The notes beneath the pieces are model-generated. The model ran no database searches, was not told the origin of the DNA, and was given only the letters and a program-made list of their open reading frames with translations. The position numbers and the translations under genes are program-made. Below, one piece after another: positions 28,826 through 39,087 of a stretch of DNA of 64,000 bases (position 1 is the first letter of the stretch; each line of letters begins with the position of its first letter). The stretch covers positions 1-64,000 of the forward strand of contig CAVUAN010000024.1 of NCBI GenBank assembly GCA_963739435.1, in the 5' to 3' direction. The stretch is from CAVUAN01 sp963739435. GTDB taxonomy: Bacteria; Acidobacteriota; Thermoanaerobaculia; UBA5066; Gp7-AA6.

Positions 28826-30347
28826 ATGACCATCCCCGTCCACTCCCCGCTTCGACCCCAGGCGCCGCCGCGCCGTGACGTCGGCGCTCGTGCTCGTCAC
28901 GGCGCTCGCCTCCTTCGAGTCGACCGTCGTCTCGACCGCGATGCCCACGATCATCGGCGACCTCGGCGGCCTCCCTTCTACTCCTGGGTCTTCTCGATCT
29001 ACCTTCTGACGTCGACCGTGATGATGCCGATCTACGGCCGGCTGGCCGACATCTACGGCCGGCGCCGGATCCTGATGACCGGGATCACGCGTCTTTCTCT
29101 CCGGAGCGGTCGCGTGCGCCTTCGCCCGGTCGATGCCGCAGCTGATTGCCGCCCGCGCGCTGCAGGGACTCGGCGCCGCGGGCCTGATCCCCGTGTCGCT
29201 CACCGTCGCAGCCGACCTCTACTCGCTCGACGAGCGCGCCCGCATCCAGGGGCTGTTCTCCGGCGTGTGGGGCCTGGCGGCACTCGTAGGCCCGCTGGCG
29301 GGAGCCTGGATGACGATGTCCTTTGGTTGGCGCTCGATCTTCTCGATCAACATTCCGCTTGGGCTCATCGCGCTCACCCTGGTCGCGACGCAGATGATCG
29401 AGTCGCGCGCCGCGCGGCCGGGCGAGCTCGATCTGGCCGGCAGCGCGGCGCTCGCGCTCGGCGTGACAGCGATCCTTTTCAGCGTGCTCCATGTCCCCGG
29501 CCCGAAATCGTCCATCCTGGCGGTGCGCCTGGCCCTCCTTGCCCTGGGCGTATCCGCTCTCTGGGTATTCGTCCGCATTCAGAAGCGCGGAGCCCATCCG
29601 CTCGTGCCTCCGGACCTCTTCCGAAGCTGGAAAACTGTGGCGCCGTATCTCTCGGGAGTGCTGCTGGGCACGACGATCTTCGGCGTCGACACGTTCGTCC
29701 CGCTCTTCGTGCAGGGGGCGCGGGGCGGCACGCCCGGCGCCGCGGGCGCCGTGATCACGCCGCTCATCTTCTTCTGGGCGCTCTCGGCGACGATCGGAGC
29801 CCGACTGATCGTCCGTTTTGGGTTCCGGGCCTCGACGCGCGCGGGCTCCATCGTCGTTCTGATCGGCCTGGCCGGCCTCTTTTTCGGCGCGCTCACAGGA
29901 GCTTCGGTGCCCTGGATCTCGGCGGCCTGCGGCCTCGTGGGCCTCGGACTCGGCCCGTCCTCCATCGCCCAGATCCTGGCCGTCCAGCACGTCGTGCCGG
30001 AGAAGCAGCGAGGCGTGGCGACGAGCCTGGCGCCGTTCTTCCGCACCATCGGCGGCTCGATCGGCGTCGGCGCGCTGGGCGGCATTCTCTCCGCGGGCCT
30101 GTCGCTGCGCCTGGGACCTCTGGCCGAATCGGCCGGACGTCTCCTCTCCCCACAGGCTGCCGCCTCGGACGCGCCCTCGCCGGTCTCGCTCGCGGTCCTG
30201 GGTCAGGCCATCGAGCGGTCGCTGCTTCCGGTCTTCGCGATCCTGGCCGGCCTCTCCGTCCTGAACGTCCTTCTTGCCTCGCGCTTCCCCGAGCGGAAAG
30301 ACGGCGTCGCCGAAACGAGGACCGACGGCGAGCCCCTGATCGCCTGA
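28826..30347 (+). CDS. MFS multidrug exporter (DHA2/EmrB-like)
   Basis: About 505 residues and roughly 14 helices. The first helix has the drug/H+ antiporter start ALASFESTVVSTAMPTIIGD; helix 2-3 carry the motif-A loop GRLADIYGRRRILMTG; QGLGAAGLIPVSLTVAADLY follows. The loop containing FGWRSIFSINIPLGLIAL matches motif C neighbours of DHA2 transporters. Frame changes near 28860, 28970 and 29090 affect the first 90 residues only. It probably exports drugs or metabolites. It converges on the MerR-TPR gene, four bases apart. Confidence 0.85.
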
Positions 30348-30351
30348 ACCC

Positions 30352-31188
30352 CTAGCGGCCCGCCCTCAGGATGTTGCGGTAGATCTTGAGATGCTGCAGG
30401 GCCGCCTGGACCTGGCCCTTGCGTTCGTAGAGGCTGGCCGCGTTGTAGTGGGCATCGGCGTTTTCCGGGTCGATGGCGACAGCCTTCTCGTAGGCGGCGA
30501 GAGCCTCGTCGGCCCGAGCCAGGTCCTCGAGGGCGACTCCCAGGTTGAAGGCCGCCGTCGCGTCGGCGGGCCGGGCCTCGAGAGCCCGGCGGTAGTGCTC
30601 CTCGGCCCCGCGCGCGTCGCCGGACTCGTGGAGCAGGCGCCCGAGATTGACGAGCGCGTCGGCGTGGCGCGCATCGAGGGCGACGGCCCGGCGGTAGGCC
30701 TCGCGCGCCTCGGGCGGCGCCGCCGCCTCCAGCTCGCAGCCCCACTCGTACCAGTCGTCGGCCGTCAGCTCGTCTCCGTCCTCCTGGGCCTCCCGGAAGG
30801 CCTCCCGCGCCAGGGGCGCGACCTTCTCCGCCAGCTCCGCCACGCCAAACTCGAGGAGCGCTTGGCCCGACTCCGGCTGCCAGCGGGCGTCCCCGTCGGC
30901 CACGACGATGCGGCTGCCCTCGGCCGTGATGCGCAGCCCCGTCAGGCGCCTGCCTTCCGGAATCTGCTCGCGCAGCTTCGCCAGCGCGCGCTTGACGCGT
31001 CGCGCACCGATCCGGGCTTCCAGAAGGCCCTTGGCTGTGCGGAGGAAGACGAGGTCCTCGAACGAGAACCGGTAGTCGCCGCGCGGGCCGCGCGATGGGC
31101 TCAGAAAGCCCGAGCGGACGTAGCCGAGCACCTGCGCCGACGAAAGACCCAGGATCTGAGCGACGTCCCGGGTGGCGTAGCCCCTCAT
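30352..31188 (-). CDS. MerR-type DNA-binding domain fused to TPR repeats
   Basis: 278-residue regulator-like protein. Residues 1-70 form a MerR helix-turn-helix (YATRDVAQILGLSSAQVLGY, then RGPRGDYRFSFEDLVFLRTA). After a linker, about three to four TPR units follow (EAREAYRRAVALDARHADAL, GAEEHYRRALEARPADATAA, EALAAYEKAVAIDPENADAH). The C terminus is LKIYRNILRAGR. No metal- or drug-binding MerR effector helix with Cys is present. The TPR part would bind a protein partner or mediate oligomerisation. The start ATG 31188 is preferred over TTG 31191. Target genes are unknown; it sits next to Ku. Confidence 0.85.
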   Translation of the reverse strand: MRGYATRDVAQILGLSSAQVLGYVRSGFLSPSRGPRGDYRFSFEDLVFLRTAKGLLEARIGARRVKRALAKLREQIPEGRRLTGLRITAEGSRIVVADGDARWQPESGQALLEFGVAELAEKVAPLAREAFREAQEDGDELTADDWYEWGCELEAAAPPEAREAYRRAVALDARHADALVNLGRLLHESGDARGAEEHYRRALEARPADATAAFNLGVALEDLARADEALAAYEKAVAIDPENADAHYNAASLYERKGQVQAALQHLKIYRNILRAGR

Positions 31189-31190
31189 CA

Positions 31191-31221
31191 AGTCGAGAGT
31201 CTAGAGTCGAGAGTCGAGAGT
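31191..31221 (+). repeat. Short tandem repeat of GTCGAGA-type units
   Basis: Between the MerR-TPR and Ku genes the bases AGTCGAGAGTCTAGAGTCGA and a further GAGTCGAGAG form about four imperfect seven-base units. It is too short to call a functional element; it may be an operator cluster or slippage product. Confidence 0.6.
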
Positions 31222-31240
31222 TGCGACCCCCCGCTTCGGA

Positions 31241-32155
31241 TTATTTGCGGGCGGCGTCGGAGCGGGCCTCACCCGGGCGGCGCAGCGCCCGCTTGGCGGG
31301 CTTGCGCGCGGGATCGGGCACGGCGACCGGTTTGGAAGGGGCCGGAGCGGGCTGGCTTGCCGAGGACGCCTTGGCGGAGGCGGGCTTCTTGGCGAGACTC
31401 GCCTTCAAGGCCTCCATCAGATCGATGATCTGGCCGCCCGGCTCGGACGGCGCGATCTGGATCTCCTGGCCGGCGATCTTCCGTTCGAGCTGGGCCTGGA
31501 TCCGCTTCTTGACGTCGTCCTCGTAGGTCTCCGGCTGGAACTTGTCCGAGGCGCGCTGCTCGACCAAGAGCTTGGCCAGATCGAGCTCCTTGGGCTGCAC
31601 GTCGGCGTCTTCCATCGGGACCTCGGAGAAGGGCCGGACCTCATCGGCGTACAGGAGCTGCTGCATCACGAGGCCGCCGTCGGCGGGACGCAACATGACG
31701 AGGTACTGCTTGCCGCGCGCGGCGTACTTGGCGAGCGCGACCCGCCCCGTCTCCTTCATGACCTCGGAGAGGAGCTTGTAGGCCTTCGCCCCTCCCTTGT
31801 CCGGGCCGAGGTAGTACGTCTTGTCGAAGTAGACCGGGTCGACCTTGGTGATCGGGACGAACTCGACGACCTCGATGGTTTGCGTCGACTGCTCCTCGAG
31901 GGCTTTCAGCTCTTCTTCCTTGAACGTGACGTACCGGTCCTTAGAAAACTCGTAGCCCTTGACCATGTCCTCACGGGGCACGATCTCGTTGTTGTCCTTG
32001 GGACAGATGTACTGCTGCTTCAGCCGAGACCCGCACTTGCCGTGGAGCAGGTTGAAGGAGATCCCTGCCGCGGAGTTTCCGGCCGAGTAGAGCTTGACCG
32101 GGATCGAGACGAGCCCGAAGGAGACGGTGCCGGCGGCGATTGGTCTTGCGCTCAT
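31241..32155 (-). CDS. ku: Bacterial Ku, DNA end-binding protein
   Basis: 304-residue Ku-core protein starting at ATG 32153-32155 (MSARPIAAGTVSFGLVSIPV). Family blocks follow in order: KLYSAGNSAAGISFNLLHGK, QQYICPKDNNEIVPREDMVK and GYEFSKDRYVTFKEEEL, then KVDPVYFDKTYYLGPDKGGA and RVALAKYAARGKQYLVMLRP. The core ends at the GGQIIDLMEALKASLAKK helix, followed by a Lys/Ala/Pro-rich basic tail (RKPAKRALRRPGEARSDAAR) which may bind DNA. It binds double-strand ends and recruits the ligase LigD encoded divergently next door. Non-homologous end joining is therefore probable. Confidence 0.95.
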   Translation of the reverse strand: MSARPIAAGTVSFGLVSIPVKLYSAGNSAAGISFNLLHGKCGSRLKQQYICPKDNNEIVPREDMVKGYEFSKDRYVTFKEEELKALEEQSTQTIEVVEFVPITKVDPVYFDKTYYLGPDKGGAKAYKLLSEVMKETGRVALAKYAARGKQYLVMLRPADGGLVMQQLLYADEVRPFSEVPMEDADVQPKELDLAKLLVEQRASDKFQPETYEDDVKKRIQAQLERKIAGQEIQIAPSEPGGQIIDLMEALKASLAKKPASAKASSASQPAPAPSKPVAVPDPARKPAKRALRRPGEARSDAARK

Positions 32156-32235
32156 AGGGCCGAAAAGAATAGCACAAGTTCTTGTGCATTTCGGGGGATC
32201 GGGCACTTCGAGACGGGCCTGCGGGGTCCTGACAT

Positions 32236-32420
32236 CTGAACCGGCCGCTCCGCGGCCAATCAAACTTTCTAAACCGGAGCTTGGCCCGTCGGCTTCGCGG
32301 CCTCGCTAAGAGGGCCGCAGGGGTGGCGGGGGCGCAGGCCCCCGTCGATGTATCGCAGGCCGGTACTCCGGCCGAGAAACACCGACGGGGTCGCACCCGC
32401 CAGGACCCCGAAGGCCCGGC
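32236..32420 (+). repeat. Dispersed intergenic repeat, copy 2
   Basis: Fills most of the 288-base gap between the divergent Ku and LigD genes. Its first block (32236-32276) begins CTGAACCGGCCGCTCCGCGG and matches copy 1 at 9594-9634 with few changes. Its last block (32371-32420) contains CCGAGAAACACCGACGGGGT and matches 9747-9796. The middle differs but has the same length and GC-rich character. Any promoter for LigD or Ku must lie within or beside it. Confidence 0.7.
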
Positions 32421-32443
32421 TGAAGTCGCCTAGACTTCGGTCT

Positions 32444-35024
32444 ATGCCGCTGGAGAAGTATCGGGCGAAGAGGTCGGCCGAGACGACACCGGAGCCGTTC
32501 GGGAGGGGCGGGGCGGAGAGACCGCACCTCTTCGTCGTTCAGAAGCACGCGGCGCGGGCTCTGCACTACGATTTCCGCCTCGAGTGGGGCGGGGTGCTGA
32601 AGTCCTGGGCCGTCCCGAAGGGCCCCTCGCCCGACCCGGCCGACAAGAGGCTCGCCGTCGAGGTCGAGGATCATCCGCGTCGAGTACGCGGACTTCGAAG
32701 GGCGTATCCCGGAGGGCAACTACGGCGCCGGCACCGTCATCGTCTGGGACCGCGGCCGCTGGACTCCCATCGGCGATCCCGACGAGGGCGCCGCGAAGGG
32801 CAAGATCCTCTTCGAGCTCGCGGGCTACAAGCTGCGCGGCGTCTGGACCCTCGTCCGGACCCATCGCAAGGGGCAGAAGCCGTCCAAGGAGTGGCTCCTG
32901 ATCAAGGAGCGCGACGCCAGCGAGGCCCGGCGGCGCCGGCGGCGCTGCCGCAGGAGTCGATCCTCTCCGGGCTGACGCTCGAGGAGCTCGCCGAGGGCGA
33001 CAGCCGTGTCGCGGAGATTCGCGCGGAGCTCCAGCGCCGTCGGCGCCGTCGGAAACTCCTGCGCGCCGCCGAGGTCGCAGCTGATGCTCGCCGAGACGCG
33101 GCGAGCAGGCCTTCACGAAGAAGGGCTGGCTCTGGGAGATCAAGTACGACGGCTACCGCGTGCTCGCGTCGCGCGAGGGCAGCGAGGCGCGGCTCGACGT
33201 ACCGCGCACGGCATGGATGCGACCGCGATCTTCCCGGAGATCGCGCGCGCGCTGCGGCTCTGCCCTTCGAGTCGCTCGTCCTCGACGGCGAGATCGTCGT
33301 CAACGACGAGAAGGGCAAGCCAACTTCGGCACTGCTCCAGAAGCGCGCGCTGCTCTCGCGGCCGGCCGACATCGAACGGGCAACCGTCGAGCTGCCGGCG
33401 GTTTTCTACGGATTCGACCTCCTCGCCTTCGAAGGGTTCGACTTGCGGCAGCTGCCGCTCACCGAGCGCAAGGCGCTGCTGCGCAGCGCCTGCCTCGCCG
33501 AGGCGGGACCGCTGCGTTCGCGGATCACATCGAGGAGCGCGGCGAGCTCTCCTCGAGGAGGCGCGGCGGCTGGGCCTCGAGGGCATCGTGGCAAGAACGC
33601 CGACTGGGCCGTACGGCGGCGGTCGGTCGGCCGACTGGCTCAAGGTTCGGCCGACCTCGACAGACGACTTCGTCATCGTCGGCTATACTCTGCGCCAAGG
33701 GCTCGCGCTCCGGCTTCGGCGCGCTCCATCTCGGCAGTCGTCCGAGGGAAAGGCACAGCTCGTCTACGCCGGACGCGCCGGCTCGGGATTCACCGAGCGC
33801 AGCTCGAGGCCTTGAGTCCGGGCTCGAGCTCGTTCCGCGTCGGAAGACCGCGCCCTGCATGGGCGTGGGCCGGAAGGGCACGACCACGTGTGGGTCGAGC
33901 CCCGCTCGGGTCGCGAGGCGCGCTACAAGGAATGGCCGGACGGCAAGCTCCTGCGCCATCCCGTCTTCCTGCGCACTGCGGGATGACAAGCGGCCCGAGG
34001 AGTGCGTCGCCGGACGACGCGGGCGTCGACCTCGGGGCGCCGGCCGCCAAACCTGCCGAAAATACGACTGCCGTCGCCCCTCACGCAAGTCGACGAAGAC
34101 GAGAAGCGACGGGAGCCTCGCGCGTCGGAAGTTCTCGAACCTGGACAAGGTCTTCTGGCCCGAGGAGGGCTATACCAAGGGCGACCTGATCGCGTTCTAT
34201 CGCGACGATCGCGCCGTGGCTGCTGCCGTATCTCACGGACCGACCCCTCGTGATGACGCGGTACCCGGATGGCATCAGCGGCAAGTCGTTCTACCAGAAG
34301 GACGCCCCGTCGTTCGCGCCGCAGTGGCTGCGCACGGTGCGCATCTGGAGCGAGAGGATCGCGCGCGAGATCGACTACTTCGTCTGCGACGACGTCGAGA
34401 TCGCTCGCTCTACGTCGCGAATCTCGGCTCGATTCCGCTCCACGTCTGGGCGAGCCGCGTCGAGTCGCTCGAGCAGCCGGACTGGTCGATCCTCGACCTC
34501 GACCCCAAGGGCGCGCCCTTCTCCCACGTCGTCGCCGTCGCTCGGGCGATCCACGACCTCTGCGAAGAGATCGAGATGCCGGCCTTCGTCAAGACGAGCG
34601 GAGCGACGGGCCTGCACGTCCTCCTGCCCATGGGCGGCCAGTGCACGTACACGGAGTCGCGCACCCTGGCCGAGATCCTCGCCAAAGTGGTCGAGCAGCA
34701 GCTCCGAAAATCTCCACGACCGTCCGCTCCGTCGGCGCCCGCGGCGGCCGCGTCTACATCGACTTCCTCCAGAACGTGCACGGCCAGACGATCGCCGGAC
34801 CGTTCTCGGCGCGCCCGGTTCCGGGCGCACAGGCCTCGGCCCCGCTGAAGTGGAGCGAGGTCAACGCGAAGCTCGACGTCTCGAAATTCACCATCAAGAC
34901 GCTGCCGGCCCGGATGAAACGCCTCGGAGAAGACCCCCTTGCCCCGGTCCTGACCCTGAAGCCCGACCTGGCGCGCACGCTCGCGCGCCTCACCGAGCGG
35001 CTGAAGACTCCGAAAGCGCCATGA
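32444..35024 (+). CDS. ligD: ATP-dependent DNA ligase LigD (phosphoesterase-ligase-polymerase), frameshifted
   Basis: About 850 residues starting at ATG 32444 (MPLEKYRAKRSAETTPEPFG). Domain order is 3'-phosphoesterase (FVVQKHAARALHYDFRLEWG), ligase (WLWEIKYDGYRVLASR with the nucleotidylated Lys, then LVLDGEIVVNDEKGKP) and polymerase/primase (FSNLDKVFWPEEGYTKGDLI, MTRYPDGISGKSFYQKDAPS, WSILDLDPKGAPFSHVV with its DxD, and SGATGLHVLLPMGG). The end is TLARLTERLKTPKAP. At least eight frame changes interrupt it, yet every domain is present in order, so the gene is probably intact in the organism. It partners Ku. Confidence 0.88.
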
Positions 35025-35700
35025 AGCGCGTCGCGAGCTTCGGGCCCGTGCCGCCGTCTTCGTGCTTGAAGAAGACGAACGTCTCGTCCCACGGCTGCCC
35101 CGCGACCTTCTTCGCCCAGTCGGCGAGCGCCTTCTCGTCGTAGTCCTGGCGGCGCAGGCGCAGGTAGCCCCAGCCGGCCGTCGGCTGAAGCGGCGTCGCG
35201 AGGTCCTCGTCCTCGGCGATGCAGAGCGCGGCGCCCTCGGCCTTCAGCGCCTCGAAGACGTCGTCGGTGAACCAGGACTCGTGGCGGAACTCGAAGGCCG
35301 CCCGCGAGGCCGGCGGCAGGAGGGCCAGGAAGTCCGAGAGGAGCGGCAGGTCCTTCTTCAGATTCGGCGGAAGCTGGAAGAGCGCAGGGCCCAGCCGGTC
35401 GCCGAGCGTCGAGGCCACGTCGAAGAAGTAGCGCACGGGCTGCTCCGCGTTCTTCAGGCGCAGCCGGTGCGTGATCTGCTGCGAGGCCTTCAGGACGAAA
35501 CGGAAACCGTCGGGCACCTGCTCGGCCCACTGCGCCAGCAGGGAGGCCTTGGGCATCCGGTAGAAGGTGTTGTTGATCTCGACGGCCGGGAGCTTCGACG
35601 CGTAGAACCGGAGCATCCCGTCCGCCGGGAGGTCCTCGGGGTAGAAGCTCCCCTTCCACTCCTTGTACGAGAACCCGCTCGTCCCCACGAGCACGCGCAT
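34990..35700 (-). CDS. DUF72 family protein
   Basis: Intact 236-residue DUF72 protein: RVLVGTSGFSYKEWKGSFYP, LPAVEINNTFYRMPKASLLA, FRFVLKASQQITHRLRL, ALFQLPPNLKKDLPLLSDFL, AAFEFRHESWFTDDVFEALK and the late GWGYLRLRRQDYDEKALADW. The family folds as a TIM barrel and is widespread near repair genes, but no reaction is established. It converges with LigD and overlaps its end by 35 bases. Only the C-terminal few residues are shared with the opposite strand's coding end. Confidence 0.9.
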   Translation of the reverse strand: MRVLVGTSGFSYKEWKGSFYPEDLPADGMLRFYASKLPAVEINNTFYRMPKASLLAQWAEQVPDGFRFVLKASQQITHRLRLKNAEQPVRYFFDVASTLGDRLGPALFQLPPNLKKDLPLLSDFLALLPPASRAAFEFRHESWFTDDVFEALKAEGAALCIAEDEDLATPLQPTAGWGYLRLRRQDYDEKALADWAKKVAGQPWDETFVFFKHEDGGTGPKLATRFMALSESSAAR

Positions 35701-35709
35701 GCTGCGATT

Positions 35710-37113
35710 CTATGGGGTCTTGAGAGCCCGGCGGGTCCTGACGAGGGCGGTTTTGACGCGGCGGGGGGCGGTGCCGCCAGGCAGGTCGCGGGCGGAGACG
35801 GAGGATTCCGGGGTCAGCCGGGAGAGGAAGGCGCGCAGCTTCGGCGAGGCGCCGGCAGCGACCTCTCGCAGGTCACGGCCTTCCTCGGCGGCCAACCGGG
35901 CCCAGCGGGCGACGGTCTCGTGGGCCGAGCGGAAGGGGACGCCGCGGCGGACGAGCTCTTCGGCGATGTCGGTGGCCAGAGCGGCCGGCTCGATCGGCGC
36001 CCGCTCGGAGGCGCGGCGCAGCGTGGAGGCCCGCCACGACCTCGGTCATGGCGTCGAGCGACGCGTCGAGCGCGTCGGCCGCGTCGTAGAGCGGCTCCTG
36101 CGTCTCCTGCAGGTCACGGTTGTAGGAGAGCGGAAGGCCCTTCACGATCGTCAGCGTCGCCAGCAGGTCGCCCAGGACGCGGCCCGTCTTGCCCGCGGGT
36201 CGAGCTCGAGGGAGTCCGGGTTCTTCTTCTGCGGCATCATCGAGGAGCCGGTCGTCGTGCTCTTCGGAGAGATGGAAGAGGCGGAACTCTTCGCCCGTCC
36301 AGAGGATCAGGTCCTCGGCGAGGCGGGAGAGGTGCACCATCGTCATCGCCGCCGCGAACTCGAACTCGGCGGCGAAATCCCGGTCCGAGACGGCGTCGAG
36401 GCTGTTGGCCGTGATCCCGGTCAGCCCCAGCTCCCGCGCCACGCCCTCCCGGTCGAGCGGCAGCGTCGTGCCCGCGCAGGCCCCCGAGCCGAGCGGCGAC
36501 ACGGCGGCGCGCCTGCCGCGCGTCGGCGAGGCGCCCGAGATCCCGCACGAGCATCTCGGCGTAGGCGTGGAAGACGTGCGCCAGGAGAACCGGCTGGGCG
36601 CTGCGCATGTGCGTGCGGGCGGCGACGACGAGGCGCTCGCGACAGGAGCTCCTCCGCGCGGGCGAGCAGAGCGTGGCCCAGCCGGCGGATCCCGGCGATC
36701 GCCCGATCGATCGCTCCGAGAGTCCAGAGCCGCAGGTCGAGCGCCACCTGGTCGTTGCGCGAGCGCCCGGCGTGGATGCGGCGCCCGGCGTCGCCGGCCA
36801 GCTCGATCAGGCGCCGCTCGACGTTCATGTGAATGTCCTCGTCCTCGTCGCGGAATCGGAAGCGTCCCGACGCGATCTCCCGGCCGATGCGGTCGAGCGC
36901 CCTTTTCGATCGCGGGCGAGATCGGCCCGGGAGAGGAGACCTGCGCGCCGAAGGCCCCGGGCGTGCGCGAGGGAGCCCGCGATGTCCGCGGCAGCGAGGC
37001 GCCGGTCGAAGGGATGGGAGAGCGAAGCAGGCCGGGCTCCGAGGCTTCGCCCGGCCCCGGGCGTACCCCGCGCGCCCAGAGCGCTTTGCCGCGTTTCTTT
37101 CCCTGACCTTCAC
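35710..37113 (-). CDS. argH: Argininosuccinate lyase, frameshifted
   Basis: Last enzyme of arginine synthesis, splitting argininosuccinate to arginine and fumarate. Pieces in order: FDRRLAAADIAGSLAHARGL, EDEDIHMNVERRLIELAGDA, HAGRSRNDQVALDLRLW, the middle TANSLDAVSDRDFAAEFEFA, EDLILWTGEEFRLF and LPLSYNRDLQETQEPLYDAA. The conserved C-terminal end is SARDLPGGTAPRRVKTALVR. Around seven frame changes are needed to follow the family's usual ~460 residues. The KKNPD signature region lies in a damaged stretch. GTG 37111-37113 overlaps the argE stop as GTGA, and it ends the arginine operon. Confidence 0.85.
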
Positions 37114-38170
37114 AAGGCGCCCTCGAGGCGAAACCACGCCGCGATGGTGCGCCGGTAGATCTCCGGCGCCTCCGCGAGCTTCGAGAGCGAGATCGACTCG
37201 TCGGCCTTGTGCGACTGGTCGGGCGTGCCGGGCCCGAACACGATGGCCGGCTTGCCGCCAAGGTGCGCGAGGTCCGACACGCTCTGGAACCCGACAACGG
37301 AGCTGCCGGGCGCGGCCTGCAGGGCCGCCTTCGCGATCGTCCACTCGGGGTCGTCCCGCGACGGGTTTGCAGCCGCGCCGAGAGGACCTCCACCTCCGAG
37401 GATACGGCCGCGCGGATCGCCGCGACCATCGCGCTCGTTGTCGAAGGCATGGATCGTGCGCGCGTCCACGGTCAGCTCGCACGCGTCGGGGATCACGTTC
37501 GACCGGACGCCGCCCTTGACCATCGTGACGGCGGCCGATCGGCTCGCCCAGAAACGGGTCCGACGCATCGAAGGTGAGCCCCTCGATCGCGAGGATGTCG
37601 CGCGCCGCGGTCACGAGGGCGTTCTCGCGCGCAGGTGCGGCCGCGCCGCGTGGCCGGACCGGCCGCGCGCCGTGAGCTTCAGCTTCACGAGGCCCTTCTG
37701 CGCAACGGCGCACGCGAAGTCGTTCGGCTCCCCGATGATCGCCGCGTCGAAAGTCAGCTGCGGGCGCGAGCTTCTCGAGGCCCTCGCCTCCCGTCTCCTC
37801 GTCGCACGTGGCGGCAAAGAGCAGAGTGCCCCGCCGGCGGCAGCGGCGCCGACAGAAAGGCCTCGATCATCGCCGCGACCGAGGCTTTCGCGTCGTTGGC
37901 GCCGAGGCCGATCAGCCGGTCGCCTTCCACGCGCGGGTTCCAGGGATGGTCCGTCCAGCCGTCCACCGGAGGCACGGTGTCGATGTGCGAGTTCAGGAGG
38001 AGCGTCGGGCCGCCCTCGCCGCGCCTCGCGAAGACATTGCGGCCGTCCTGCGCGACCGAGGCGCCGCCGTCCAGGAGGATCGCGGCCAGCCGTTCGGCCA
38101 GCCATTTCTCGTCGCCCGAGACGCTCGGGATCGCGACGATCTCCGCCAGCCGTTCGGCCACACCGCCCAT
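37110..38170 (-). CDS. argE: M20-family deacetylase (ArgE type; N-acetylcitrulline/acetylornithine)
   Basis: About 350-residue zinc hydrolase. Metal-site motifs: LLLNSHIDTVPPVDGW (HxD) and GDRLIGLGANDAKASVAAMI (GxxDxK), with the catalytic CDEETGGEGLEKLA in another frame. The dimerisation/lid domain and IVFGPGTPDQSHKADESISL end the protein. Frame changes near 37840, 37740, 37620, 37540 and 37390. Since the carbamoyltransferase of this operon is of the N-acetylornithine type, the deacetylase most likely acts on N-acetylcitrulline. TGATG overlap with argB places it directly after acetylglutamate kinase. Confidence 0.85.
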
Positions 38171-39087
38171 CAGGCGCCGGCCACCATCGTGCCGCTGCCG
38201 CTGTCGCCGAAGATCTCCGAGAGCAGGGCGTTCCTCTGGTTGCCGTTGACGATGTGGACGGCCGCGACACCGTTCTCGGCTACCTGCGCGACCTCCTCGA
38301 GCTTGGCGACCATGCCTCCCGTCACCGCGGCGCTGCGGGCCAGCTTGCGGGCCTCGGTTGCCGTCATCTTCGAGATGACGCTGTCCGGCTCCCCCGCCTT
38401 CGCGAGAACCCCCGCGACGTCGGAAAGCAGGATCAGCTTCTCGGCCTTGAGCTCCATTGCCAGCGCCGCGGCGATCGTGTCGGCGTTCACGTTGTAGACC
38501 TTGCCCTCTTCGTCCGCCGCCAGCGGCGAGACGACCGGCAGGTACCCCGCGTCGAGCAGGGTCGTCAGGAGGCGCGGGTCGACATCCACGACGTCTCCCA
38601 CGTTGCCGAAATCCACCGTCTCGCGCTTGCCGGTCTCCGGGTTCATGAGCCTCTTCTTCTCGCGCCGCCGCGCCAGCACCACGTTGCCGTCGATACCGGA
38701 CACACCGACGGCGTGCACCCCGTGGGCGCGCAGGGCCGAGAGGATCTCGACGGAGATCTTCCCGGCAAAGACCATCTTGACGACCTCGAGCGTGTCGTCG
38801 TCGGTCACGCGCCTTCCGTTGACGAGCTTCGTCTCGAGCCCGAGCCGCTGGGACAGCTCGGTGGCCTGCTGGCCTCCGCCGTGCACGACCGTGACGCGGA
38901 TGCCGACCTGCTGCAGGAGCGCGATCTCCTCGGCCAGAGAGGCCATGCTGCCGGGGTGCTCGGTGACCTTGCCCGAGATCTTGAGAACGAAGTCCTTGCC
39001 CTTGAAGCGCCGGATGTAGGGCAGCGCCTCGCGCAGCAGCTCGCCGTCCAGGATCCGTCCCGTAACGGGCGGGGAATCCGTGCTCAT
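38170..39087 (-). CDS. argB: Acetylglutamate kinase
   Basis: Intact 305-residue amino-acid kinase: FKGKDFVLKISGKVTEHPGS, VTVVHGGGQQATELSQRLGL, the substrate block KLVNGRRVTDDDTLEVVKMV, GVSGIDGNVVLA, PVVSPLAADEEGKVYNVNAD and LILLSDVAGVLA, then the C-terminal AAVTGGMVAKLEEVAQVAEN. It phosphorylates N-acetylglutamate, the second step of the acetylated arginine route. The start ATG 39085-39087 (MSTDSPPVTG) overlaps the argF' stop as ATGA. The N-terminal helix typical of arginine-inhibited enzymes is short here, so feedback control cannot be judged. Confidence 0.95.
   Translation of the reverse strand: MSTDSPPVTGRILDGELLREALPYIRRFKGKDFVLKISGKVTEHPGSMASLAEEIALLQQVGIRVTVVHGGGQQATELSQRLGLETKLVNGRRVTDDDTLEVVKMVFAGKISVEILSALRAHGVHAVGVSGIDGNVVLARRREKKRLMNPETGKRETVDFGNVGDVVDVDPRLLTTLLDAGYLPVVSPLAADEEGKVYNVNADTIAAALAMELKAEKLILLSDVAGVLAKAGEPDSVISKMTATEARKLARSAAVTGGMVAKLEEVAQVAENGVAAVHIVNGNQRNALLSEIFGDSGSGTMVAGA

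Noticed and set aside
31191..31221. CRISPR-like or satellite array
   Set aside because: Only about four seven-base units with no spacers.
35710..37113. argH as a pseudogene
   Set aside because: All conserved blocks remain in order and the gene closes an intact arginine operon; the same type of break affects many other genes, so error is more likely than decay.
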